A stretch of 64,000 bases of DNA, taken from assembly GCA_038206395.1 (NCBI GenBank), contig JBBRAX010000035.1:13380-77379 (forward strand), in the 5' to 3' direction. How positions within the stretch are numbered: position 1 is the stretch's first letter; every line of letters begins with the position of its first letter. Under the pieces are notes generated by a model. The model was not told where the DNA came from. It saw only the letters and a program-made list of their open reading frames with translations, and made no database searches. Shown here one piece after another: positions 53,649 through 61,175 of this stretch. This stretch comes from JAGSPQ01 sp038206395. Lineage in GTDB: Bacteria; Myxococcota; Myxococcia; Myxococcales; Myxococcaceae. The translations under genes were made by a program, and so were the position numbers.

Positions 53649-53972
53649 CTACTTCTTCTTCGACTTGAGCGACGCGACGATCTTGCTCTTGGCCGCGTTG
53701 CGCGTGGTCGGCGCCGGAGCGGCCGCCTGCGCCACGCCCGCCCGCTTCGCCTTCATCGCGCGGAAGAGCTGCATCTCGATGAGCAGCAGCTCATCGCCGA
53801 GCTCTTCGTTGTTGCCCGCCGCCTTCGGCAGGGGGCGGCCGAGCTCGACCTTCGAGCCGTACCGCATGCGCAGCGTCTTCTCTTCTTCCTGGGTGGCGAC
53901 GCGGCTGTTGTTGAGCGCCGTCGTCACTTCTTCCGTCGTCACCACCGCTGCGTTCGAGCTCTTGCGATCCAT
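53649..53972 (-). CDS. Small charged protein
   Basis: 107 residues from ATG 53972, preceded by the ribosome site AGAGAGGA. The N-terminal half is acidic and helical (EEVTTALNNSRVATQEEEKT), with a YGSKVELGR turn in the middle. The C-terminus is Ala-rich and basic (KSKIVASLKSKKK), like histone- or DNA-binding tails. No family recognised. Confidence 0.65.
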   Translation of the reverse strand: MDRKSSNAAVVTTEEVTTALNNSRVATQEEEKTLRMRYGSKVELGRPLPKAAGNNEELGDELLLIEMQLFRAMKAKRAGVAQAAAPAPTTRNAAKSKIVASLKSKKK

Positions 53973-54045
53973 GTCGATAATCCTCTCTGTTGATCCACCT
54001 GAACAACCGGCCATGTCGGACGCGGCCAAGCCGCATCTGGTGGGC

Positions 54046-54073
54046 ATTGTAGAGATCAGAGGAGACCCCGCAA
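54046..54073 (-). promoter_or_regulatory. Candidate housekeeping promoter
   Basis: On the minus strand TTGCGG (54068-54073), 16-bp spacer, TACAAT (54046-54051), near-consensus for the -10. It would start a transcript about 65 nt before the ATG at 53972. Confidence 0.4.
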
Positions 54074-54113
54074 ATTTTTGGCCGAGATGACGAAGACCGC
54101 AGCGCCGAGGCTC

Positions 54114-54140
54114 CAAAAACAGCCCGCCCCGAAGGGCAGG
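54114..54140 (-). terminator. Intrinsic terminator with UUCG loop
   Basis: Minus strand CCTGCCC-TTCG-GGGCGGG, seven pairs with one G-T, then CTGTTTTTGG. It lies 140 nt after the stop of the lipoprotein gene at 54280, so that transcript would have a long tail, or a small RNA ends here. The region 54141-54279 shows no gene. Confidence 0.8.
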
Positions 54141-54279
54141 TTTCCCCGCAGTTACAGCAGGTCTGGACAGCGGCGCTGCGGTGTTCCTCTCAAGGTATTA
54201 CAAGCGGCTGGCCAGTCGAATTCCTGAGCCGGCGGCCACGTTTACAGTCTGGTTGTAGGGGGTTACTGCGACAGCCAGG

Positions 54280-55320
54280 TCAGGGCGCTTCGTCTTCATC
54301 GGGCACGACATCCGAGGGGCCGTGGGTGCCCCCGTCGGTGCCGGCGCGGACGATTCCGAACCTTTCCAGGGCTGCGGCGATGCCTTCGGGCTTGTCCTGG
54401 TCGGGCAGGAACTCGGTGGGGGCCTTCATGGGGGGCTCTTTGCCGATGTTCTGAAGCTGGGAGTCGAGGACGAGGCGCAGCTCGGCGTCAGCAGCGGGCG
54501 AGGTGCCACCGTCGCCCAGGGTGCGGGCCTCGCGCTTCACGCCGATGCGGCCGTCGAGGCGCGTCTTGAGGACGACGGAGGTGAGCGCGTCGACGAGCAC
54601 TTCGCCCTGCAGGGTCCGCGGGGTGCGGAGCTCGTAGAAGGCGAGGCGGCGCAGGGTGGTCTCGTCGACGCCGCCGCGGGTGGGGACGATGGGCGGCAGC
54701 TTGGTGACCTGCTCGGGCAAAGGGTCACCCAGCGTCACCTGATACTTCCAGGCGGTTCTTCCCTCGACGGTGACCGTGCCGTTCGCGGTCAGCTTCAGGC
54801 GGCCTCGGAAGAGCGTGTCGAAGTCCTTGATGGCGCCGTACATCTCTTCGCGCATGCGTTCGGCGATGCCGCGGTCGCGCAGGCGCTGGCGGAACTTCCC
54901 GTACCGGCTGCGCGCGTAGACCATGTTCTGAATGCGCATCACCTCGAGGCCCTGGTCGCGGGAGTTCTCGACGGTGGCGTGAAAGTCGCCGCCGACGCCG
55001 CCCGAGCCGGCCTGCAGGGTGCGCGTCTCTTTGAGCAGCACGTTCTTCGCGCCGGGCGTCGTCCACTCGTAGCTGACGGTGGCGGTGAACTGGTGGGCCC
55101 CGATGCGCTCGACGGCTTCGGCGGCGCCCATGCCCAGCACGCGACGGGCGACCTCTGGGTTGTCGGCGACCTCTTCGGGGGCCAGCTTCTGGCTCGCGGC
55201 GGCGACGGCCTGGGGCGGGTCTTCGGGCGAGAAGATGCGCTTCTTGGCGGCCTTGTCGACCGGGTCCGAGCAGGCCCCGAGGAGCAAGAGGAAAATGATG
55301 GCAGTACGCGAAGGAGTCAC
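54280..55320 (-). CDS. Lipoprotein of unknown function
   Basis: 346 residues from GTG 55320, chosen because it opens a lipoprotein signal (SRTAIIFLLLLGACSDP); longer frames are antisense to the DUF2058 gene. The body holds a long beta domain (TATVSYEWTTPGAKNVLLKE, FRGRLKLTANGTVTVEGR, VVLKTRLDGRIGVKREA) that resembles the LolA/LolB-like lipid-binding folds, an inference only. C-terminal tail is acidic (DEDEAP). Confidence 0.7.
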   Translation of the reverse strand: MTPSRTAIIFLLLLGACSDPVDKAAKKRIFSPEDPPQAVAAASQKLAPEEVADNPEVARRVLGMGAAEAVERIGAHQFTATVSYEWTTPGAKNVLLKETRTLQAGSGGVGGDFHATVENSRDQGLEVMRIQNMVYARSRYGKFRQRLRDRGIAERMREEMYGAIKDFDTLFRGRLKLTANGTVTVEGRTAWKYQVTLGDPLPEQVTKLPPIVPTRGGVDETTLRRLAFYELRTPRTLQGEVLVDALTSVVLKTRLDGRIGVKREARTLGDGGTSPAADAELRLVLDSQLQNIGKEPPMKAPTEFLPDQDKPEGIAAALERFGIVRAGTDGGTHGPSDVVPDEDEAP

Positions 55321-55375
55321 TGGAAGGGCGGGCACCCTAGCAGGGCGATGAACAAGTGGTAGAAGCCGCGAACGC

Positions 55376-56095
55376 ATGCAGAGCCTGAAAGACAAACTGC
55401 TCAAAGCCGGTCTTGTTTCCGAGGACCAGGCAAAGAAGGCCGACGAAGAGAAGGCGAAGGCGCCGCCACCGCGAGGTGACCGCCCGCCGTCGCGCGCGCA
55501 GTCGTTTGCCGCGCCGAGGCCTGCCTCGAACCGGCCTCCACCTCCCAGCCGGCCTCCGCCTGCCTCCAACCGGCCCCCGCCCTCTTCCCGCCCGCCGGTT
55601 TCGTCGGCGCCGATGCGGATCCCGAAGCTGCCTCCGCTGCCCGGCAGCAAGGAAGCGCAGCGCAACGACGCCAAGAAGCAGGTGCAGCTCGACCGCTTCA
55701 TTCGCGAGAAGGTGCTGGCCGCACAGGTCGAGGTCGAGTCTGGCCCGACGACCTTCTACTTCGTGACGCGCAAGCAGAAGCTGCGTCGGCTCGAGCTGTC
55801 GGAAGCGCAGGCGAAGCTGCTCGAGGAAGGGAAGCTCGCCGTCGTCGAGCGCCCGGACCCCGACAAGATTGACCACGCGCTGGTGCCGCCCGAGACGGCG
55901 AAGGAACTGTTCGAGGCCAGCGACAAGACGGTGCGCTTCTGGAACCGCGATGGCCAGGCCGTTGGATTCCTCACCGAGGCCGAGATTGCATCGCGGCACT
56001 CCGAGGCCGATGAGCCCGAGGCGCCCGCGGCTGCTGTTGCTGCCGAACCAGGCCCCGCTGCTGCCGAGACCTGGATCACCATCAAGCGCGCTTAG
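55376..56095 (+). CDS. DUF2058-type protein
   Basis: 239 residues. MQSLKDKLLKAGLVSEDQAKK is the family start. A Pro/Arg-rich linker (about 30-85) is expanded compared with the proteobacterial YaiL proteins. The domain QLDRFIREKVLAAQ ... FYFVTRKQKLRRLELSEAQ ... GKLAVVERP follows. Possibly nucleoid- or ribosome-associated in relatives; the biochemical role is unclear. Confidence 0.75.
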   Translation: MQSLKDKLLKAGLVSEDQAKKADEEKAKAPPPRGDRPPSRAQSFAAPRPASNRPPPPSRPPPASNRPPPSSRPPVSSAPMRIPKLPPLPGSKEAQRNDAKKQVQLDRFIREKVLAAQVEVESGPTTFYFVTRKQKLRRLELSEAQAKLLEEGKLAVVERPDPDKIDHALVPPETAKELFEASDKTVRFWNRDGQAVGFLTEAEIASRHSEADEPEAPAAAVAAEPGPAAAETWITIKRA

Positions 56096-56517
56096 ACAGT
56101 CAGCCCGGTGAGGTGGTTGAGGAACGCCATCCGCACGTCCTCGGGCACTGCCTTGGCTTTGAAGGTGTCCATATCGATGGGCACGGTGATGATCTCGACC
56201 TGGGCGCAGAGGGTCGCGGTGTCGTTCAAGAACAGCTGGTAGCGGTTGGTGATCGACTTCGACGACAGCTTCACCGTTTCCATCGAGATGCGAACGATGT
56301 CGCCGAACCGCAGCGGGTGCTTGAAGTCGGCTTCGGCGTGAACGCTGGGGTAGCCGACTTTGCGCTTCTGCAGCATCTGCGCGTACGTGATGCCGACGGC
56401 CTCGGCGAAGAAGTCTTCGAAAGTCTGGTGGCAGTAGCCGAAGAGCTTCGGGAAATAGACGACGCGCGCGAAGTCGACGTCGTCGAACCGCACCGGGATC
56501 TTCTTGAGGAAGGCCAT
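56092..56517 (-). CDS. Hotdog-fold acyl-CoA thioesterase (YbgC/4HBT type)
   Basis: 141 residues. VRFDDVDFARVVYFPKLFGY carries the 4HBT active-site Asp. It overlaps the dehydrogenase gene stop by one base, so the two likely act in the same acyl-CoA pathway: the dehydrogenase makes an enoyl-CoA and the thioesterase releases an acid. Confidence 0.87.
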   Translation of the reverse strand: MAFLKKIPVRFDDVDFARVVYFPKLFGYCHQTFEDFFAEAVGITYAQMLQKRKVGYPSVHAEADFKHPLRFGDIVRISMETVKLSSKSITNRYQLFLNDTATLCAQVEIITVPIDMDTFKAKAVPEDVRMAFLNHLTGLTV

Positions 56518-57698
56518 CAGGCGAAAGCGTCCAGCCCGGTGATGGCCTTGCCGAGAATCAGCGTATGCACCTCGTGCGTGCCCTCGTAGGTGTAGACGGA
56601 CTCGAGGTTCAGCATGTGGCGCACGGGCGGGTACTCGTCGGTGATGCCGTTGGCGCCGTAGATGCTGCGGGCCACGCGCGCGATGTCGAGCGCGACCTTC
56701 ACGTTGTTCCGCTTACAGACCGACACCTGCTCGGGCGAGACCTTGCCGTGGATGTCTTTGAGCTTCGCGAGCCGCCACGCGAGCAGCTGGCCCTTCACGA
56801 TTTCCTGGAGCATGTCGGCCAGCTTTTCCTGCGTCAGCTGGAAGGCGGCGATCGGCTTGTTGAACTGGATGCGCGACAGCGCGTACTCGCGGGCGCCTTC
56901 GAAGCACGCCACCGCGGCGCCCATCACCGCGAACGAGATGCCCATGCGCGCGTTGTTGAGGCACGACAGCGGGCCCCGCAGGCCCTGCACGTTCGGCAGC
57001 ATGTTCTTTGCCGGCACGCGGACGTCGGCGAAAGAAAGCTCGGCCGTGTACGAGGCGCGCAGCGAGAACTTCCCCTTGATCTCTTCGGCTTTGTAACCAG
57101 ACATGCCCTTCTCGACCAGGAAGCCGCGGATGCTCTCTTGCCCGCCGTCGTCGACCTTCGCCCAGACGATCGCCACGTCGGCGATGGTGCCGTTCGTGAT
57201 CCACATCTTTGCGCCGTTGAGCACGTAGTGGTCGCCGTCTTTCTTTGCGCGGGTGCGCATGCCGCCCGGGTCCGAACCGAAGTCGGGCTCGGTCAGGCCG
57301 AAGCAGCCGATGAGCTTTCCCTGCGCCATGCCCGGCAGCCACCGTTCTTTCTGCTCGTCCGAGCCGTACGCGTAGATGGGGTACATGCACAGCGAGCTCT
57401 GCACCGACGCGAAGCTGCGCAGGCCCGAGTCGCCGCGCTCGAGCTCCTGAAGAATGAGGCCGTAGGTGATGTTGTTGAGGCCGGCGCAGCCGTAGCCCTT
57501 GAGGGTCGCTCCGAACACGCCGAGCTCAGCGAGCCGCGGGATGACTTCCGATGGAAACGTGCCGTTGCGGAAGTGTTTGCCGACGATCGGCAAATATTCT
57601 TTGTCGATGAAAGCGGCGACGGTGTCGCGGGCTGCCCTCTCTTCGGGCTCCAGCAGGTCATCGATTCGGTAGAGGTCGGTGATGGCGGCTCGGCTCAT
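56517..57698 (-). CDS. Acyl-CoA dehydrogenase, glutaryl-CoA dehydrogenase-like
   Basis: 393 residues. CFGLTEPDFGSDPGGMRTRA (FAD and substrate loop), RGDSGLRSFASVQSSL and the catalytic glutamate in TYEGTHEVH place it with glutaryl-CoA dehydrogenases, which oxidise and decarboxylate glutaryl-CoA in lysine and tryptophan breakdown. Exact substrate is an inference from the RxxSGxRS and YEGTHE motifs. Confidence 0.92.
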   Translation of the reverse strand: MSRAAITDLYRIDDLLEPEERAARDTVAAFIDKEYLPIVGKHFRNGTFPSEVIPRLAELGVFGATLKGYGCAGLNNITYGLILQELERGDSGLRSFASVQSSLCMYPIYAYGSDEQKERWLPGMAQGKLIGCFGLTEPDFGSDPGGMRTRAKKDGDHYVLNGAKMWITNGTIADVAIVWAKVDDGGQESIRGFLVEKGMSGYKAEEIKGKFSLRASYTAELSFADVRVPAKNMLPNVQGLRGPLSCLNNARMGISFAVMGAAVACFEGAREYALSRIQFNKPIAAFQLTQEKLADMLQEIVKGQLLAWRLAKLKDIHGKVSPEQVSVCKRNNVKVALDIARVARSIYGANGITDEYPPVRHMLNLESVYTYEGTHEVHTLILGKAITGLDAFA

Positions 57699-57766
57699 GC
57701 CGCCGCGTCTATCACGCTCACCGCTTGCCGCGGACGATCACCGGGCCGGTGTTGTCACTGCCGCGA

Positions 57767-58396
57767 TCAAAACTGGCCGGAAACGGCGAGCATCCCGCCC
57801 TGGGGTCCGAACGCCGGCATCCACCGCAGCGACGAGGGGACGGCGCGCAGCTTCTTCAGCATCGTCGCGTTGTACTGGGACACGAGGTGAATCGCTTCGT
57901 CGTGGTCGACGACGTCGGGCTTCTGCCAGTAGGCGATGGTCGTGAGCAGCATCGCGCTGCCGAGGCCTGCGGCGATGAAGGCGGTGCCGCCGATTTGCTG
58001 GAAGCGGTTTGACGCAGTGCAGCGGTTGTAGTTGTCGACGTTGTCGACACAGAACGCCGAGTTCATGTCGGTCGCCTTCGAGAGCATCAGCACGCCGGCG
58101 ATGACGCCGCCAACCGCGAGTGCGCCGGCCGCGATGGCGAAACCGATGCGGCGGTTCATCGCGCCTCTGCTCAGGGCGACCAGGTCAGGGCGGCCGACCC
58201 GCTCGTAGAACTCGAAGCGGGTCAGCGTCTTCTTCTCGCGGCCCAGGCGCGGGGCGTGGGTGGCGCTGTCCCAGACGAGGGCCTGGTCGAAGAAGGCGGG
58301 CGGCATCGCTGCGACTGCGGGCGCTTCCCGCGCGTCCGGAGGCGGCGACGGCTCAGGCACCTGGGCAGCGATCGTCAACAGCAAGGAGGTGATCAC
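57767..58396 (-). CDS. Exported protein with two membrane helices
   Basis: 209 residues. Weak signal peptide (MITSLLLTIAAQVPEPS), one hydrophobic pair at about 84-106 and 138-158 with a Cys-containing loop (CVDNVDNYNRC). Similar in layout to short proteins next to PEGA genes in this phylum. Unknown function. Confidence 0.6.
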   Translation of the reverse strand: MITSLLLTIAAQVPEPSPPPDAREAPAVAAMPPAFFDQALVWDSATHAPRLGREKKTLTRFEFYERVGRPDLVALSRGAMNRRIGFAIAAGALAVGGVIAGVLMLSKATDMNSAFCVDNVDNYNRCTASNRFQQIGGTAFIAAGLGSAMLLTTIAYWQKPDVVDHDEAIHLVSQYNATMLKKLRAVPSSLRWMPAFGPQGGMLAVSGQF

Positions 58397-58408
58397 GGGG
58401 CGCGCATC

Positions 58409-60121
58409 CTACCCATTTCGAAACGCGAGCTCGAACAGCGGCGGTTCGGGCGGCAACGTGAGCGTCTCGTCGAGCGCGGGAGCGGAGATTTGGACGAACG
58501 CTCCGTTCTTCCAGATGAGCAGCCGGTGCGCTTCCAGCGGAAGGTCGAAGTCGGCGCGCAGGCGCGTTGGGTGCCCCTCGTCTACCTCGAGCACGGTGAC
58601 GCGAAGCCCGTCGAGCGTGACGACCTGGCCGGGACTGAAGCCGAAGGCGTCGCTGCGCATCAGCTGCTCGAAGACGGTGTCGAGCAGGCGGCCGTCGATC
58701 ACTTTGAGCTCCAACGATTTGTCTCCGACGCGGGTGACCTGGTGACCTTGCGGCGACATCGACAGGGTCCACCACCGATCGGGGCGAGGGCGGCCGTGGT
58801 GGCCGAGGTACAGCGGGCCGTAGATCGCGGGAGCCGGATCCGAGGCGGTGAGCAGCACCACCCTGCCCTCGAAACGATCGGCCGGTTCGGAAAGCACGGC
58901 CTGTTCACTCGCGCGCGCGTAGCGGTCGATGATGGTGGTCGAGACGAGCCACGACAGCGGGGGCATCACGATGTTCAAGATGCCGAGCCAGGCGACGACG
59001 GCCCACGCGCGCTTCCGGCGCTGCCACGCGGCGCGGAGGAGGATGGCGAAGACGCCCATTGCGCCGACTGAAGCCGGCAGCAGCATGCGATCGAGCGGAA
59101 AGGTGGCGAGGCCGGGGATGAGGGCGGCCAGCGCTCCGAGAGAGAGCCAGCGGACGGCGCGGCGATCGTCGGCAGACAGAAGCGGCCAGAGGCCCTTGAG
59201 CGTTGTGGCGAGCAGCGTGGTGCCGACGACGCCCGCGACGACGAGGTACGGGCGCGTGTGCGGCAGCAGCAACCAGAGGTCGCTGGTGATGTTGAGGGTG
59301 AGCGCGCCGAGCAGCGCGAACAGCCGGGGCGGCGCTGATTGCAGGTAACCGAGCGGGTCGATGCCGGGGTCGAGGTAGGTGCCCGAGCCGTACGCGCCGT
59401 AGCCGAGGCTGCGGTAGACGATCGCCCAGACGACCAGAACGCCGACGAATGGAGCGAAGCCGCGCGCCGCGCCCGCCCACCCCTTCCCGCGCACCAGCTC
59501 ATACGCAGCAAAGTACCCGGTGAACGCGAGCGCCGATTCGCCACCGGTGAGGCCGACCGCGAGCCCGAGCCACGCGAGCCAGCGGCCCGGCGCCCAGCCC
59601 TGCTCGCGCCACTTCAGGTGCGCCGCGAGGGCGAACACGCAGGCCACGGCACTGACCAGCGAGTTCCGGTTTGCGAGCCACGCGACCGGCATCATGTGCG
59701 CGTCGTCGAGGGTGAACAGCAGCAGCGCGAGCGCAGCCGACGCTTCGGGAATCGCGCGCTTGTAGAGCGTGCTGATCGCGAAGATCAGCAGCACGAACCA
59801 CAGCCCTGAGTGAACGTGGTGCACCCACGCGGTGCGGCCGAGAAAGGTGTGGTCGAAGTAGATCAGCGCGGAAGACAGCGGTCTGAAGAAGCGCAGCCGC
59901 AGCTCGGGCAGCGTCCACCACGGCAGCGGGCCGCGATCGACGAAGGCGTGCACCTCGGCCGGGGTGTGCACGAAGGTGAAGTAGTTCAGCGGGCGCGACG
60001 GCAGCATCACCCCGTCGGTTGCCGCCAGCTGCATGTAGTCGTCGAGCACGAAGCCGAGCCGAAGCGTCAACGCCGACAGGCCGACCGCGAGGGCCAGGCA
60101 GATCCACCCCATGCGCCTCAT
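58409..60121 (-). CDS. Multi-spanning membrane protein, glycosyltransferase-C-like
   Basis: 570 residues from ATG 60121 (ATG 60166 also possible). About ten hydrophobic helices with FVLDDYMQLA near the start: an acidic pair in the first loop is typical of GT-C mannosyltransferases and O-antigen ligases. The C-terminal 150 residues are soluble beta-rich periplasmic. It likely transfers a lipid-linked sugar. Specificity unknown. Confidence 0.65.
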   Translation of the reverse strand: MRRMGWICLALAVGLSALTLRLGFVLDDYMQLAATDGVMLPSRPLNYFTFVHTPAEVHAFVDRGPLPWWTLPELRLRFFRPLSSALIYFDHTFLGRTAWVHHVHSGLWFVLLIFAISTLYKRAIPEASAALALLLFTLDDAHMMPVAWLANRNSLVSAVACVFALAAHLKWREQGWAPGRWLAWLGLAVGLTGGESALAFTGYFAAYELVRGKGWAGAARGFAPFVGVLVVWAIVYRSLGYGAYGSGTYLDPGIDPLGYLQSAPPRLFALLGALTLNITSDLWLLLPHTRPYLVVAGVVGTTLLATTLKGLWPLLSADDRRAVRWLSLGALAALIPGLATFPLDRMLLPASVGAMGVFAILLRAAWQRRKRAWAVVAWLGILNIVMPPLSWLVSTTIIDRYARASEQAVLSEPADRFEGRVVLLTASDPAPAIYGPLYLGHHGRPRPDRWWTLSMSPQGHQVTRVGDKSLELKVIDGRLLDTVFEQLMRSDAFGFSPGQVVTLDGLRVTVLEVDEGHPTRLRADFDLPLEAHRLLIWKNGAFVQISAPALDETLTLPPEPPLFELAFRNG

Positions 60122-60213
60122 TGAGCGCTGCCGTACCGCATTCGCCCCTTCGGCAAAACCTGACATAACGCTGTCATCAAGGATTCGTAGGGTTGTCGAA
60201 TGGAGACAAACCG

Positions 60214-61152
60214 ATGAAACGCACCTTCTGGCAGACCCCCACTGGCTTCTCGCTTCAGGCATCCTCCGAGTTCTACGCGGGCTTCACCCCGGGCAGCGGA
60301 ATGGCGGTGGCCGACGCGCAGCAGCTGACGCTGGCCTTTCGGCTCGATCAGACTTTCGAGGCGGTGGCGGTTGGGTTGCGGGAAGGCGAAGGGAAGATTC
60401 TCGCCGACGTCGAAGGCACTGCCGACGTGGCGGCGGTGAGAAAGCAGGTGTCGCGAATGCTCGGGCTCGACGCGGACGCGAAGGCGTGGGCAAAGGTCGG
60501 CGAGAAGGACCCGGTGGTCGGAAAGCTGCAGCGCGAGTTCTCAGGCTTCTTCACTGCAGCGAAGCCGTCGCCTTATGACGCAGCGGCGTGGGGGGTGATC
60601 GCTGCGCGGATCAACATGAAGCAGGCGGCGCGGATCAAGATGGGGCTGGCCGCCCAGTACGGCGACACGGTGACGTTGCACGGGCGATCGCATGCGGTGT
60701 TTCCGTCGCCGAAGCAGCTGCTGCAGGTGCCGGCGTTCGAAGGCTTGTCGGAAGTGAAGCTCTCGCGATTGAAGGGAATTGCGGTGGCGGCGCTCGAGGG
60801 AAAGCTGGATGCGGAAGTGTTGCGCGGGCTCGACGAGAAGACGGCGCTTGCGGCGCTGCAGGAACTCGAGGGCGTCGGCCCGTGGACGGCGAGTCACATT
60901 CTGTATCGCGGAGCGGCGCTGATCGACGCAGTGCCCGAGGCCGAGCCGCGCGTGCTTCACGGACTCGCCGCTGCGTACGGGCTGAAGGCGGCGACGGTCG
61001 AGACGATGCGCGAGCTCAGCGAAAACTGGCGACCCTTCCGGATGTGGGTGTGCGTTTTGTTGGCGCGGCACCTCGGGAAGATCGGCGGGTGGAACAACAA
61101 ATCGCTGGGAAAGGAGCGGGCGAAGGCCGGCCGCGCGCTGATGCGCACCTGA
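60214..61152 (+). CDS. AlkA-like DNA glycosylase with altered active-site residue
   Basis: 312 residues. LEGVGPWTASHILYRG is the helix-hairpin-helix GPD core. The catalytic Asp that follows in AlkA-type enzymes (P-x-x-D) reads PEAE here, so Asp is replaced by Glu. The N-terminal half matches the AlkA-N beta domain (FYAGFTPGSG, QQLTLAFRLDQTFEAVAVGL). It may be a variant or inactive 3-methyladenine glycosylase. Confidence 0.78.
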   Translation: MKRTFWQTPTGFSLQASSEFYAGFTPGSGMAVADAQQLTLAFRLDQTFEAVAVGLREGEGKILADVEGTADVAAVRKQVSRMLGLDADAKAWAKVGEKDPVVGKLQREFSGFFTAAKPSPYDAAAWGVIAARINMKQAARIKMGLAAQYGDTVTLHGRSHAVFPSPKQLLQVPAFEGLSEVKLSRLKGIAVAALEGKLDAEVLRGLDEKTALAALQELEGVGPWTASHILYRGAALIDAVPEAEPRVLHGLAAAYGLKAATVETMRELSENWRPFRMWVCVLLARHLGKIGGWNNKSLGKERAKAGRALMRT

Positions 61153-61175
61153 GCTTTTTGAGTAAGGTCCGCCGG

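Noticed and set aside
55321..55701. Longer N-terminus for the lipoprotein at 54280
   Set aside because: It is antisense to the DUF2058 gene and lies ahead of a clear lipoprotein signal.
60588..61175. N-terminal extension of the MopE-like lipoprotein
   Set aside because: The upstream open frame overlaps the glycosylase in another frame; the lipoprotein signal at 61176 marks the true start.
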